Assembly (NCBI RefSeq): GCF_036711975.1
Contig: NC_091968.1
Coordinates: 18,104,001-18,168,000, forward strand
Direction of reading: 5' to 3'
DNA from: Onthophagus taurus
Taxonomy: Eukaryota; Arthropoda; Insecta; Coleoptera; Scarabaeidae
Length of the DNA: 64,000 bases
How positions within the stretch are numbered: the first letter of the stretch is position 1; the number at the start of each line of letters is the position of its first letter. The translations under genes were made by a program, and so were the position numbers. The notes under the pieces were generated by a model that had not been told where the DNA came from, searched no databases, and worked only from the letters and a program-made list of their open reading frames with translations. Of this stretch, positions 44,107 through 57,681 are shown one piece after another.

Positions 44107-45955
44107 TCCCACTCACATGAGGCTTGGCAATGAGGTCGCAGACAATATCCTTGACGTGTGTTCTCTGTTTTCACGTTATTTTAATGAGGCATTTGTTGGC
44201 GGTAACATTGCTAACCGGATTGATTCGGCCGGTATTCTCCCGAGGTTTACTGAGGAAAATGTGTTGTTAGTTCTTAATGAAGTCGATCCTAAAGCTGGAG
44301 CAGGTCCTGATAATTTACCCGGTAACTTTATTAGAAACTGCGCGAATGGTCTATCTAAACCGCTATTTTTAATCTTCTCCTTGTTCTTACGTATTGGTTC
44401 CTTTCCTAGTGAGTGGAAGAGGGGATTTGTGCTGCCGGTTTTTAAGTCAGGTGACAGGGGTGACGTCTCTAAATACCGCCCGATTACTATCTTGTCACTG
44501 GTTTCGAAAGTTTTTGAAAAAATCATATATTCTTATTTGCTTTACCTCTTGAAACCTAACCTGATTACGGAACAACATGGTTTTTTACCGGGTAAATCGG
44601 TGGAAACTAACCTAGTTTATTATACTAATTTTATTCATAATTCCCTCAATTGTTCCAATCAGGTCGATGCGGTTTACACCGATTTTAGTAAAGCCTTTGA
44701 CAAGATTGATCATAATATTTTGATGCAGAAATTAAGTACCTTTGATGTACCGCAAGGTCTTTTGGACATGGTTGGGATCGTACGTAACTGGTCGTTGTAA
44801 GGCGGTGAGGATTGGTGGGGTTGCATCCTCCTATAATCCTGTCACATTGGGTGTTCCGCAGGGTAGCCATCTTGGCCCTATCCTCTTTGTGGCGTATATT
44901 AATGACACTTCTTCTTGCTTTAAACATGCTAAATTCCTGTTGTATGCGGATGATTGCAAAATATTTTCTAATATTACAAACAAACGTGATTCTGAAAATC
45001 TTCAGGAGGATCTAGACCGGTTCCAGCTTTACTGCACTGATAACGGCCTATTCCTGAACTATGATAAGTGTTCTAAAATTACTTTCACACTTAAACGTTA
45101 TCCACTAAACAATTCGTATACATTGGGGGGCTGGAGCTTTAACATCGAATGACCACATTAATGATCTTGGCGTTTTGTTGGACAGCAGGCTGATGTTCAA
45201 TTTACATGTGGACTTTACTATTGCCAAGGATCTAAAGCGGTTGGGTTTTGTGATTAGGACCTGCCGTATGTTCACAAATGTTCAATGCATAAAATCTCTT
45301 TATATGGCGTTAGTGTTTTTAGCTACGCCTCTACTGTCTGGAACCCTCATTGTGCTATTCACATTAACCGCATTGAATCTGTTCAGCGTAAGTTCTTGAG
45401 GTATTTAGCACGCAAAACATTTTTACCTTACGGTGATTATCTTTTGCGTTGCAATGCTCTAGGGTTTCAGACATTGAAGCAACAATCTTTTCAATTCCTC
45501 GGAATTGGTGAGAGAATTATGTTTTTATGTACCCTCATATCAAACACGTGGTGAACATTTGTTTAGAATTAGTAGATCCTTGTCTTCGGCACATCTTTAC
45601 TCTCCTCTTGTTAGATTGATGAATACGCATGACTCTTACTATAGGAATATCGACATCTTTAATGTTTCTTTGACTGTCGGGGCGTGGGTGTGGAGAGATC
45701 GTTACTACTCTATTAATGATTATATTTTTATTTATATAAGTAACGATAATTTTTTATGTTTTTCTGATTTGTTTATTATTGGAGTGTTATTTTTGATTTT
45801 GATTTTGTTTTCATTTTGATTTGGAATATTATTTTTTGTTGTACTCTTAATTTTTTTTGTTATTAATATTTAGTTGCATATCTTGTGGATGCTTTGTTGG
45901 GGGTCAACCCTGTTTGCATCCCGAATGTAAAATAAAATAAAAAAAAAATAAAAAT
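44107..45955 (+). mobile_element. 5'-truncated jockey/CR1-like LINE
   Basis: Plus strand, inserted in the left arm of the foldback; the right arm shows the empty site (ACTTATTATCAAAG). It starts within the linker before the RT, encodes the whole RT in broken frames, and ends CATCCCGAATG then an AAATAAAATAAA tail. It is closely related to the LINE at 21993-24690. Confidence 0.85.
44117..45152 (+). pseudogene. LINE reverse transcriptase (two frames)
   Basis: Frame 1 (44117-44800): GAGPDNLPGNFIRNCANGL, VLPVFKSGDRGDVSKYRPIT, EQHGFLPGKSVETNLV and DAVYTDFSKAFDKIDH. Frame 2 (44742-45152): VTLGVPQGSHLGPILFVAYI and FLLYADDCKIFSNI with the catalytic pair. Later pieces (45175-45554) carry the thumb (KDLKRLGFVIRTCRMF). 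A small deletion near 44760 causes the first shift. Confidence 0.85.
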
Positions 45956-46721
45956 TATCAAAGATGGAGTATTATAATTAAAACATTATATGGGCAACTT
46001 TTTACGAAGAATTCAGTGGCGTAGGTAGAATTATTTTCCCATCTTTTATTTTCGAAATTTTAGACGTAACTTTATTTTTTTAAATGAAAACCATAGTTGG
46101 CTATGACCTAAAATAATTTGTTATTTTCTTCTGATAACAAATATATATAGTTTGTGGGGTATATTTCTTATAGTTATTGAATAATTAACAAAAATTCATT
46201 TTGTTCTATCTAAAAGTAATGTATGTATTTAAAAGTTATGTTGTTATGGTGATAACCATACATACATACTATGATAAAACATAATGTATCAATTTTTTTT
46301 GTTCTTTCTGCAACTATGGTATGTATTTAAAACTTAACTGTTGTTATGGTGATAACCATACCATGATGGAAAACATTGTTTCCAATACCGGTGTGAAGAC
46401 AGCAGTAAAAGATAGCAGTAAAAATTTCCGATGATACCCGAACGCCCATAGACGTCCGTAATACCGGACACACGGGGGCCCAATTTTTTCAAACAAAGAA
46501 ACATTACATTATCAACTTAAGAAATTAATTACAGTATATTAAAAGTAATTAGACAAAATGAAAATATATTTATCACTAATATCAAGGTACAATCAGCAAT
46601 TTTAATTAAAATAACTGGCTCCAGCTCCCGTATTGGTTCGAAGATCCGAACTAAACTTTATATACGCCTTCTAGGCATGATAAGAAGTATATTTATCGAA
46701 AGAAATTCCGCTTGCAAAGGG

Positions 46722-48440
46722 TCCGCGGGGGTGAACTACCCCGCAGTAGATTATAATTTACTCTACCGCCCTTATTCGGTTGAAGATCCGAACCAAACTT
46801 TACACAAATCTTCTAGACTACATTAAAATCAAATATCCGTTAATAATTTTCACTTGCATAGGGACCGCGGGGGTGAACTACCCACCAGTAGATTTTAATT
46901 ACCTATACCGCCCTTATTCGGTTGAAGATCCGAACCAAACTTTACACAAATCTTCTAGACTACATTAGAATCAAATATCCGTTAACAATTTTCACTTGCA
47001 TAGGGACCGCGGGGGTGAACTACCCACCAGTAGATTTTAATTACCCCTACCGCCCTTATTCGGTCGAAGATCCGAACCAAACTTTACACAAATCTTCTAG
47101 ACTACATTAGAATCAAATATCCGTTAACAATTTTCACTTGCATAGGGACCGCGGGGGTGAACTACCCACCAGTAGATTTTAATTACCCCTACCGCCCTTA
47201 TTCGGTCGAAGATCCGAACCAAACTTTACACAAATCTTCTAGACTACATTAGAATCAAATATCCGTTAACAATTTTCACTTGCATAGGGACCGCGGGGGT
47301 GAACTACCCACCAGTAGATTTTAATTACCCCTACCGCCCTTATTCGGTCGAAGATCCGAACCAAACTTTACACAAATCTTCTAGACTACATTAGAATCAA
47401 ATATCCGTTAACAATTTTCACTTGCATAGGGACCGCGGGGGTGAACTACCCACCAGTAGATTTTAATTACCTATACCGCCCTTATTCGGTTGAAGATCCG
47501 AACCAAACTTTACACAAATCTTCTAGACTACATTAGAATCAAATATCCGTTAACAATTTTCACTTGCATAGGGACCGCGGGGGTGAACTACCCACCAGTA
47601 GATTTTAATTACCCCTACCGCCCTTATTTGGTCGAAGATCCGAACCAAACTTTACACAAATCTTCTAGACTACATTAGAATCAAATATCCGTTAACAATT
47701 TTCACTTGCATAGGGACCGCGGGGGTGAACTACCCACCAGTAGATTTTAATTACCTATACCGCCCTTATTCGGTTGAAGATCCGAACCAAACTTTACACA
47801 AATCTTCTAGACTACATTAGAATTAAATATCCGTTAACAATTTTCACTTGCATAGGGACCGCGGGGGTGAACTACCCACCAGTAGATTTTAATTACCCCT
47901 ACCGCCCTTATTCGGTCGAAGATCCGAACCAAACTTTATACAAATCTTCTAGACTACATTAGAATCAAATATCCGTTAACAATTTTCACTTGCATAGGGA
48001 CCGCGGGGGTGAACTACCCACCAGTAGATTTTAATTACCCCTACCGCCCTTATTCGGTCGAAGATCCGAACCAAACTTTATACAAATCTTCTAGACTACA
48101 TTAGAATCAAATATCCGTTAACAATTTTCACTTGCATAGGGACCGCGGGGGTGAACTACATACCAGTAGATTTTAATTACCCCTACCGCCCTTATTCCGT
48201 CGAAGATCCGCACCAAACTTTACACAAATCTTCTAGACTACATTAGAATCAAATATCCGTTAACAATTTTCACTTGCAAAGGGACCGCGGGGTGAACTAC
48301 CCACCAGTAGATTTTAATTACCTATACCGCCCTTATTCGGTTGAAGATCCGAACCAAACTTTACACTAATCTTCTAAACTACATTAGAATCAAATATCCG
48401 TTAACAATTCTCACTTGCATAGGGACCGCGGGGGTGTACT
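46722..48440. repeat. 142-bp satellite, about 12 units
   Basis: Units start CCGCGGGGGTGAACTACC and repeat every 142 bp with 95% or better agreement by eye from 46866 to about 48430. The period is not a multiple of three, so the recurring 62-codon frames are incidental. Two subtypes alternate irregularly (CTATACCGCCC and CCCTACCGCCC). The first unit (46722) is divergent and matches the single unit in the right arm at about 50220. Confidence 0.9.
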
Positions 48441-48449
48441 ACCCATCAG

Positions 48450-50130
48450 TAGAATGTATATTTTTTATCCAAATCTAATTTTTGTTTTCATTGTTTCATT
48501 TACTTGTTGGTATTTTTGGCAAATTAAACCTAGTAAACCAAAAGATAAGAATGTCATGGCCTTCTAACAAAAACACATGGTTTCTGGAAATCTATGTATG
48601 ATTTTGATAAATTTATCAATATTAGGGAAACTACAATAAATAAGTATATGAATATTTATAGATAATTTGTAGAGAATAAAATTCCCTTCTGGTAGGCTAA
48701 AAAAATTTGGGGGGTTCCATTTAAAATTTTCGATTTTTTTACTGTAGCGAGCTATCAGCGAATTTATCTTTTTATGTTGCTAAGTTATTTATTACTATGT
48801 TTATAAAAAACAATTATTATTATTAATTTCGTAATCACGTTATCATTAAAATTAAATACATTTTATTACAACAAAATTTTTTATAAAAAAATTAAAATAC
48901 GCTTTACACTTACCATTGAATATGCAGAAACGGTAATATAAACCTGTATGCAGAAACCTGTATAAGATACTGTAATAAAACAAATGATAATTTATTTGAC
49001 AACATCTGAAGAGGAAACGTACCAATTTAGAGCATTTTCGAATGAAGGTTGCTGAGATATGGGATTATAAAGAGCATAATAATAACAAGTAGCATATAGT
49101 ATAATTTGCCAAAAGAAACTTCAAATCAAAATAAGTCGAAAACGAAACATGTTAGGTGCTAATAACTTTTATCAAAGTCAACCTATTTTTTGGTTTAGCC
49201 CTGCTTGATTAAAGACTAATTTTAAACGTATTTTCAATTTTTAGAAAACAAGTGAGCTTTGACAGTGAAAGAAAAACTCTTTTTGTGGCAGCTAAAGTAC
49301 CTTTTCTGTTTACAGTACGTGAAAGTGTTACTAAGAAGTTTTGTTCAGAATGAAAAACTTTGATAAAAATCCATATCAAACAAAATTACTTTCCTGTCAA
49401 TGTTAATCTGTCAAACTGTAATTTAGTAAACTTAAAGTGTTTTTTAAATACAATATTAATTAAAATTAATTAAAAGAAGTACTTGTTGGCGTTTAATCAA
49501 AAGATTTCTTACAGCAGGAAGTGTTCAGTATACGAGAAAAAATTATGATGAAACTGATTAACTGTCTTCTTTTGTGGGCGAATAAACACTTAATTTTTTG
49601 TGAACATTTTAAGAACGGTTTGTTTATTTCTCACGAACAATCTGAATCTCAAAACAAAAAATCGTTATAATGTACTATTGACGAAAATAATAAACAATGG
49701 GTTTTATCAAAGTAGGCCGATGATTCCGACAATTTGCATATGGTCATAACTTTTCATTCTGAATAAAATTTCTTAGTAACATTTTAGCATATTGTAAAGT
49801 GAAAAGGTACTTTACCTGACGAACAAAAAGTTTTCGCTTCAGTATCAACACTCACTTTTATATGTTCTAAATAAGTTTTTAACCAAGAAGGGCTAAATCC
49901 CAAAAGATGACAATTAATATCGAAAAAATTTTAAATTTTATAAAAGTCGTTTTACCTATCCGGAAACACACTGCATATTAAAATATAAAAAATAAATAGC
50001 TGTTAAGAATATATTCAGCAATGTAAAGCAATGTTGCTACAATAATTATTTGAGTGAATAGGCGATGAAATTTCACCCTAACCACCAAAGTAGTTTTATA
50101 ATATTAAAATAACATACATTCCAAAACCGA
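48450..50130. other. Interior of the foldback element, no gene seen
   Basis: About 1.7 kb AT-rich. Contains an imperfect inverted pair (TTAGTAACACTTTC-like at about 49330 and TTAGTAACATTTTAG at 49782; TTTAGCCCTGCTTG at 49195 and CAAGAAGGGCTAAA at 49882). No open frame of note. Confidence 0.5.
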
Positions 50131-51109
50131 AAATTATTAACGGATATTTGATTCTAATGTAGTCTAGAAGATTTGTGTAAAGTTTGGTTCGGATCTTCAA
50201 CCGAATAAGGGCGGTAGAGTAAATTATAATCTACTGCGGTGTAGTTCACCCCCGCGGACCCTTTGCAAGCGGAATTTCTTTCGATAAATATACTTCTTAT
50301 CATGCCTAGAAGGCGTATATAAAGTTTAGTTCGGATCTTCGAACCAATACGGGAGCTGGAGCCAGTTATTTTAATTAAAATTGCTGATTGTACCTTGATA
50401 TTAGTGATAAATATATTTTAATTTTGTCTAATTACTTTTAATATACTGTAATTAACTTCTTAAGTTGATAATGTAATGTTTCTTTGTTTGAAAAAATTGG
50501 GCCCCCGTGTGTCCGGTATTACGAACGTCTATGGGCGTTCGGGTATCATCGGAAATTTTTACTGCTATCCTTTACTGCTGTCTTCACACCGGTGTTTCCA
50601 ATTATTGCCAAAGTTTGTAGTAGTATTTAAAAATTCACTAACTCCGTCATATTGGAAATATATCATTTGAAACATGTTTAATGGCAAATTGTCGACCAAA
50701 GGCTCAATGTGCTGCCTTAATATATTAAGATAACAAATTATTTTAGGTCATAGCCAACTATGGTTTCCATTTAAAAAAATAAAGTTACGTCTAAAATCCC
50801 GAAAGTAAAAGATGGGAAAGAAATTCTACCTACGCCACTGAATTCTTCGTAAAAAGTTGCCCATATAATGTTTTATTTATAACACTCCATCTTTGATAAT
50901 AAGTGAGATATTCGCGATTGTCGTTTTCGCAAAATTTTCAGTTTTTGCCGATAGGGCGAAAACAAAAGACGATAGCTGTTCGGAGATTTCGGCATTAGCA
51001 TTTTCTCGAAAAACGAGATCATGACATGTAAGCTACTTTTTTTCTATCACTTTTAGTTTTGGAGATAGCCTATGCGGACATCGAAATTGGGACACCTGTA
51101 CTCTTGTAA

Positions 51110-51260
51110 TGGGAGAATTTCTTTTGGAACTTTCAAATAACTCAAAAAAAAAAATTGGAGGATGAAGTGGAAGATGACGCCTTAGAACTAGAGTTTAAAG
51201 TCAGCTACAAGGAGGCACTATTAAGTGCTGAAACTTTTCTAAATTATAAAGAAGGTTTGT
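51110..51260 (+). pseudogene. Possible Tigger-type transposase C-terminal tail
   Basis: EDEVEDDALELEFKVSYKEA then LLSAETFLNYKEG resembles the acidic tail of CENP-B-like transposases. Short and tentative. Confidence 0.3.
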
Positions 51261-51269
51261 GCCCACATT

Positions 51270-51560
51270 AATTGCACGGTTTGATTCTTTGGTTTGCGTT
51301 TGTACAGTATTGGTTTTTGTCCAAGAGTTGCATGGCTTTCTCATTGATGATGAAGAAATCTTTGTTTGTGCCGTTGAGCATACTTCTGAGTAGTTTTTTC
51401 ACCTTAGTGACCCCAACATCTCGGTGTTTCTTATGTACCAAGGCGCATTTGCAGTATCCCTTAATACTTTAATCTGCAAGCCTTGTATGGCAGCAATATT
51501 ACTTTCTTTAGTACAACTCCGTAGTTGTAGGCTATAGATCCAAACTGCAAATGAAAAAAG
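51270..51560 (-). pseudogene. Jockey LINE RT C-terminal fragment
   Basis: Minus strand: VWIYSLQLRSCTKESNIAAI, then VLRDTANAPWYIRN and, after a frameshift, VTKVKKLLRSMLNGTNKDF. This matches the conserved end of jockey proteins (WTYGIQLWG...APWYVxN). Broken. Confidence 0.7.
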
Positions 51561-51999
51561 ATTAGATTGAACAGCTGGTCAAGCACAAACTGGACATTAC
51601 TCGATATTGCTTTCTATAACTCGACATCAACGGGGATTTTCCCAAAGTGAAACTATTCTCACCCTTATTATATTAAATTGGGAGGTGACGAGAAACAATA
51701 AAACGAACCGGGTCATCGTCACGTTAAGTTGACGAGTTAGATTGATTACCACGGTTTTATTAGGATGCTTTAATTATTAGAGAAGGCAAAATTTATCTTT
51801 ATTCGAAGAAATCCACCGCTGTGTATAATTTCTTCCACCATTTTTTCTATTAAATCGATTTTTATCTACAAAGTGACGTATTAACTGACATTCCGAGTGT
51901 TTCCGGCGTGCGTAGGTGGCAATCAACTCTTTGGAATACTAATTAATAATTTATTTCGCAAGCTTAATCATATAGACACTACATAGAAATAATGCTTTT
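51561..51999. other. No recognisable gene
   Basis: About 440 bp with no motif recognised. Confidence 0.5.
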
Positions 52000-53860
52000 T
52001 ATTACTTTTACTATATTTAATATCTTTTATTAAAATCTAAAACTACAGTGAATTATACTTAAGACTCAATATACAAAAGTATATTTCCATCGAAACCATA
52101 GAAATAAGTGCACGTTTTTATTGCACTAAAAGTAGAACTAACCCTAGACCTAGAACTCGAAACATTTTTGCACTAGCACTTTCACCAGAACTAATACAAG
52201 ACCTAGAACTAGAATCATTCGGGTTTAGTCGTCTTGAAAGACGTGCGGCTAAATCCGAATGTTTCTAGATTTAGCTCTAGTGTTAGTTTTAGTTTTGCAC
52301 TAGCACTGTCACTAAAGCTAACAAAAGACCTAGAACTAGAATCATTCGGGTTTAGCCGTCTTGGGAGACGTGCGGCTAAATCCTAATGTTTCTAGTTCTC
52401 GCTCTAGTATTGCACTAGCACTATCACTAGAACTAATACAAGATCTAGAACTAGAATCATTCGGGTTTAGCCGTCTTGAAAGACGTGCGGCTAAATCCGA
52501 ATGTTTCTAGATACAGCTCTAGTGTTAGTTTTAGTTTTGCACTAGCACTGTCACTAAAGCTAACAAAAGATCTGCTTTTTTTGCTTTTTTTTTTACTTTT
52601 ACTATACTTAATATCTTTTATTAAAATCTAAAACTACAGCGAATTTTACTTAAGACTCAATATACAAAAGTATATTTCCATCGAAACCATAGAAATAAGT
52701 GCACATTTTTATTGCACTAAAAGTAGAACTAACACTTGAGCTAGAACTAGAAACATTTTTGCACTAGCACTTTCACCAGAACTAATACAAGCCCTAGAAC
52801 TAGAATCATTCGGGTTTAACCGTCTTGAAATACGTGCGGTTAAACCCGAATGTTTCTAGTTCTAGGTCTAGTATTTCAATAGCACTATCACTAAAACTAA
52901 CACAAGATCTAGAACTAGAATCATTCGGGTTTAGCCGTTTTGAAAGACGTGCGGCTAAATCCGAATGTTTCTAGATTTAGCTCTAGTTTTAGTTTTAGTT
53001 TTGCACTAGCACTGTCACTAAAGCTAACAAAAGACCTAGAACTAGAATCATTCGGGTTTAGCCGTCTTGAGAGACGTGCGGCTAAATCCGAATGTTTCTA
53101 GTTCTCGCTCTAGTATTGCACTAGCACTATCACTAGAACTAACACAAGATCTAGAACTAGAATCATTCGGGTTTAGCCGTTTTGAAAGACGTGCGGCTAA
53201 ATCTGAATGTTTCTAGATTTAGCTCTAGTGTTAGTTTTAGTTTTGCACTAGCACTGTCACTAAAGCTAACAAAAGACCTAGAACTAGAATCATTCGGGTT
53301 TAGCCGTCTTGAGAAACGTGCGGCTAAATCCGAATGTTTCTAGTTCTCGCTCTAGTATTGCACTAGCACTATCACTAGAACTAACACAAGATCTAGACCT
53401 AGAATCATTCGGGTTTAGCCGTCTTGAAAGACGTGTGGCTAAACCCGAATGTTTCTAGTTCTAGGTCTAGAGTTAGTTCTAGTTTTGCACTAGCACTTTC
53501 ACTAGATTTAACACAAGACCTAGAACTAGAATCATTCGGGTTTAGCCGTCTTGAGAGACGTGCGGCTAAATCCGAATGTTTCTAGTTGTCGCTCTAGTAT
53601 TGCACTAGCACTATCACTACAACTAACACAAGATCTAGAACTAGAATCATTCGGGTTTAGCCGTCTTGAAAGACGTGCGGCTAAACCCGAACGTTTCTAG
53701 ATCTAGCTCTAGTGTTAGTTTTAGTTTTGCACTAGCACTGTCACTAAAGCTAACAAAAGACCTAGAACTAGAATCATTCGGGTTTAGTCGTCTTGAAAGA
53801 CGTGCGGCTAAATCCGAATGTTTCTAGTTCTAAGTCTAGTGTTAGTTCTAGATTTAATTG
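52000..53860. repeat. CTAG-rich satellite with a hairpin in every unit
   Basis: About twelve hairpins of ATTCGGGTTTAGCCG with CGGCTAAATCCGAAT (15-bp stem) recur every 110-130 bp. They are separated by CTAGAACTAGAATC, TGCACTAGCACT and TCTAGTGTTAGTT motifs. Two spacer types alternate (one with TTTAGTTTTGCACTAGCACTG, one with CTCGCTCTAGTATTGC), giving a dimer of about 240 bp. A 140-bp leader (AATATCTTTTATTAAAATC to AAAAGTAGAACTAAC) appears twice, at 52012 and 52607, each time starting an array. Confidence 0.85.
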
Positions 53861-54450
53861 TTATTCCGCGTTAGATTGTGGTATATTTTTATTGAACGAA
53901 AAGTAGAATATTCATAATCTAAATAATATTAAATTGTTCCAAATAGTTTAAATTATAGATTAAATCGATTGAGATAACTAGTTTAACAAAAAAAAGCATG
54001 CAAATATCTGACCACAACCGACGTAATAAAATGTTTAATGAAATCAGCATAGATAGAGTTTGTACAATAGTTTTGATAGACATAGGTAGCGTGGTTAACT
54101 TTACACAGAAGTGATGATTATTGTATGGTTTGTCTATAACTACATATTTTCCTCTAGCTAAAAGCTTTATCTAAATATATGCTTTGTTATTTGTTAATAA
54201 TGAAGACTCGGGGAAATTCAGTTTCAAATTCAAATCTATGATACCACATAGATTTTTTGAAATGACAAAACGATCTTACATCATCGAGTTATCACACAGT
54301 ATTTCGTGTCACTCGGAAAAGCTGTGAAATGGTTTAGAATTCGAAGAAGTGCCAGAAAAGAAGATATAGTCCGTTGGCTGCGTCACCGAAACGTTTCCGA
54401 ACATTGAATTTTGGAAGGAATGTATAAGGAGTGACTACAACACTACAAGT
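53861..54450. other. Spacer between satellites, no gene recognised
   Basis: About 590 bp. A short plus-strand frame near 54300-54405 (GKAVKWFRIRRSARKEDIVR) may be a transposase scrap, but I cannot assign it. Confidence 0.4.
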
Positions 54451-54529
54451 TACTGCATGGAGATGTAGAGTTAATTTAGCGGGAGGAAATTAAAAGTTTT
54501 GCCCAGGTACATTATTAATTAGAGTACTA

Positions 54530-57290
54530 ATTACATGTTGAAATTGACAAAATTGGGACGTAAACCTGTTCTTAGATAACTTTTGGTGGAATTGAGATAT
54601 ATTGATGATTTATATCTCAAAAGATTGCCCAATTAATACAAATTCCACTTCACTATGATACATTTCAATGAGGTGTTCAGAAATGTTGTAGACTTATTTC
54701 CAAGAGAGCTTATTTATATAATTGTTAAATTAAGATTTCACCCTTTATAATTTTTGAATGAATCAAGATGTTTTGATGACTGATATCTTAAAAGAAAGAC
54801 CAGATAACGAGAATTTCTAGGATTTTTAGCATTTTTAGAATTTTTAGGATTAAGGTACAGATTACATGTTGAAATTGACAAAATCGATACGTAAACCTGT
54901 TTTTAGATAAGATTTAGGTAAATTGAGATATATTGATGATTTATATCTCAAAAGATGGCCTACTTAATACAAATTTCATTTCGATATGCCATGTTTCAAT
55001 CAGGTGTCCAAAAATGTTGTAATCTTATTTTCAAGACAGCATATAATTGTTAAATTAAGAATTCAGCTATTGTTTGATAACTTTTCAATAAAACAAGATA
55101 TTGTCATGATTGATATCTTAAAAGAAAGCCCAGCTAATGAGAATTTCCCCTTAATATAGTAAACGTCGTTTCAACATCTAGACTCTTTAAGTTAGGGTAC
55201 TAATTACATCTTGAAATGAACAAAATCGAGAGTTAAACCATTTCTTAGATAACTTTTAGATGAATTGAGATATAATGATGCTTTATACCTCAAAAAAAAG
55301 CCCAATTAATACAAATTTCATTTCTATATGCTACGTTTCAATCAGATTTAGAAAAATATTGTAATCTTATTTTCAAGATACCATATAATTATTAACTTAA
55401 GATTTCAGCTATTGTTTGATAACTTTTGAATGAAACAAGATATTTTGATGACTCGTATCTTAAAAGAAAGCCCAGCTAATGAGAATTTCGCCTTAATATA
55501 GTAAACTTCGTTTCAACATCAAAACTTTTTATGACTAGGATACTAATTACATGTTGAAATTGACAAAATTGATACGTAAACAGGTTCTTAGATAACTTTT
55601 AAGTGAATTGATATATTGATGATTTATATCTTAAAAGATAGCCCAATTAATACAAATTCCACTTCTATATGCTACGTTTCAATCAGATGTAGAAAAATAT
55701 TGTAATCTTATTTTCAAGATACCATATAATTATTAACTTAAGATTTCAGCTATTGTTTGATAACTTTTGAATGAAACAAGATATTTTGATGACTCGTGTC
55801 TTAAAAGAAAGCCCGGCTAATGAGAATTTTGCCTTAATATAGTAAACTTCGTTTCAACATCTAAACTTTTTATGATTAGGATACTAATTAGATGTTGAAA
55901 TTGACAAAATTGATACGTAAACAGGTTCTTAGATAACTTTTAGGTGAATTGAGATATATTGATGATTTATATCTCAAAAGATTGCTCAATTAATACAAAT
56001 TCTACTTCATTATGATACATTTCAATGAGGTGTTCAGAAATGTTGTAATCTTATTTTCAAGACAGCATATAATTGTTAAATTAAGATTTCAGCTATTCTT
56101 TGATAACTTTTGAATAAATCAAGGTATGTTCATGATTGATATCTTAAAAGAAAGCCCAACTAATGAGAATTTAGCCTTAATATAGTAATCTTCGTTCCAA
56201 CATCTAGACTTTTTAAGTTAGGGTACTAACTTAAATTACATGTTGAAATTAACAAAATTGATACGTAAATCTGTTCTTAGATAACTTTTGGGTGGATTGA
56301 GATATATTGATGATTTATATCTCAAAAGATAGCATAATTAATACAAATTCATTTTTGATATGATACGTTTCAATGAAGTATCTTGAAATTTTGTAATCTT
56401 ATTTGCAAGACAGCATATAACTGTTAAATTAAGATTTCAGCTACTCTTTGATAACTTTTGAATAAATCAAGATATTTTCATGATTGATATCTTAATAGAA
56501 AGCCCAGCTCATAATAATTTCGCCTTAATATAGTAGTAAACTTGGTTTCAACATCTAGAATTTTTAAGATTAGAGTACTAATTACACGATGAAATAGATA
56601 AAATCGAGACGTAAACCTGTTCTTAGATAACTTTTAGGTGAATTGAGATATATTGATGATTTATATCTCAAAAGATTGCCCAATTAATACAAATTCCACT
56701 TCATTATGATACATTTCAAGAAAGTGTTCAGAAATGTTGTAATCTTATTTTCAAGACAGCATATAATTGTTAAATTAAGATTTCAGCTATTCTTTGATAA
56801 CTTTTGAATAAATCAAGGTATGTTCATGATTGATATCTTAATAGAAAGCCCAGCTAATGAGAATTTCGCCTATGTATAGTAAACTTCGTTTCACCATCTA
56901 GAATTTTTTAAGATTACGGTACTAATTTCATTATGAAATGGATAAAATCGAGACGTAAACCTGTTCGTGGATAACTTTTTGGTAAATTGAGATATATTAA
57001 TGATTTATATCTCAAAAGAATGCCCAATTAATACAAATTTGATTTGGATATGCCAGGTTTCAAGCAGGTGTCGAAAAATGTTGTAACCTTATTTTCAAGA
57101 TAGCATATACTTGTTAAATAAAGATTTCACCTCTTCTTAGATAACTTTTGTACAAATTGAGATATATTGATGATTTATATCTCAAAAGAAAGCTCAATTA
57201 ATACAAATTCAATTTTGATAAGATACGTTTCAATGAGGTGTCTAGAAATTTTTGTAATCTTATTTTCAAAGCATCATACAATTATTGAGG
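54530..57290. repeat. Dimeric satellite, about 340-bp unit of two 170-bp monomers
   Basis: GAGATATATTGATGATTTAT then ATCTCAAAAGATTGCCC recurs at about 54594, 54929, 55268, 55608, 55950, 56297, 56645 and 56985, spacing 335-348 bp. Between these lies a related half with GATATTTTGATGACT and ATCTTAAAAGAAAGCCCAGC. The halves align along their length, so the unit is a dimer of diverged monomers. The last copy (57158) follows after only 173 bp. Agreement between dimers is moderate, so this is an older array. Confidence 0.85.
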
Positions 57291-57681
57291 TAAATACGAG
57301 TGCTTGTCAAGACTAAATCCATCCCTAATTATACAGCATACATTTTTTAGATATGATGAAAACAATTTCGAGTTTTTCAAGTACTCTGAATTTGACTAGG
57401 TACCTGGAGACTTGCAGATGTAACCTTTCGACTGTGTTTAATTCGAAGAAAATAAGTGATGGAATTTTCATTAAAGCTCAATAATTCAAAACACCGTTTT
57501 ATTTAAACGCCTTTGTTGTTTAATTGCGGGAAGGTATAAATCAAGACAAGAAGCTCCATTAGCATATTATTATTAAATGCTTGTTCGGTCACATGTAATC
57601 TTGAAAACCTTGAACACACAGGTTATTCACATTTAAAGTTCTAAAAATATCAATTACAGTTTCGAGGTCAGACTTATTTAT

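Larger units (their letters stand above)
43913..51098. mobile_element. 7.2-kb TA-flanked foldback element
   Basis: Ends CAGGGTGTCCCAATTTCGAT and its near complement ATCGAAATTGGGACACCTG, each flanked by TA. Arms match in inverted orientation over about 1 kb: 43913-44106 plus 45957-46860 on the left, 50130-51098 on the right. A further inverted pair lies inside (about 49197-49354 against 49750-49900). The left arm contains a LINE (44107-45955) and an amplified 142-bp satellite; the right arm has a single unit of that motif. No transposase frame is found. The target and TIR ends are of Tc1/mariner type. Confidence 0.8.

Noticed and set aside
46780..47962. Recurring 62-codon frames with nearly identical peptides
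   Set aside because: They come from the 142-bp satellite, whose period is not divisible by three. There is no start context, no splice signal and no reason to expect a protein.
46722..48440. CRISPR-like array
   Set aside because: Units are identical end to end with no variable spacers, and the sequence is eukaryotic. It is an ordinary tandem satellite.
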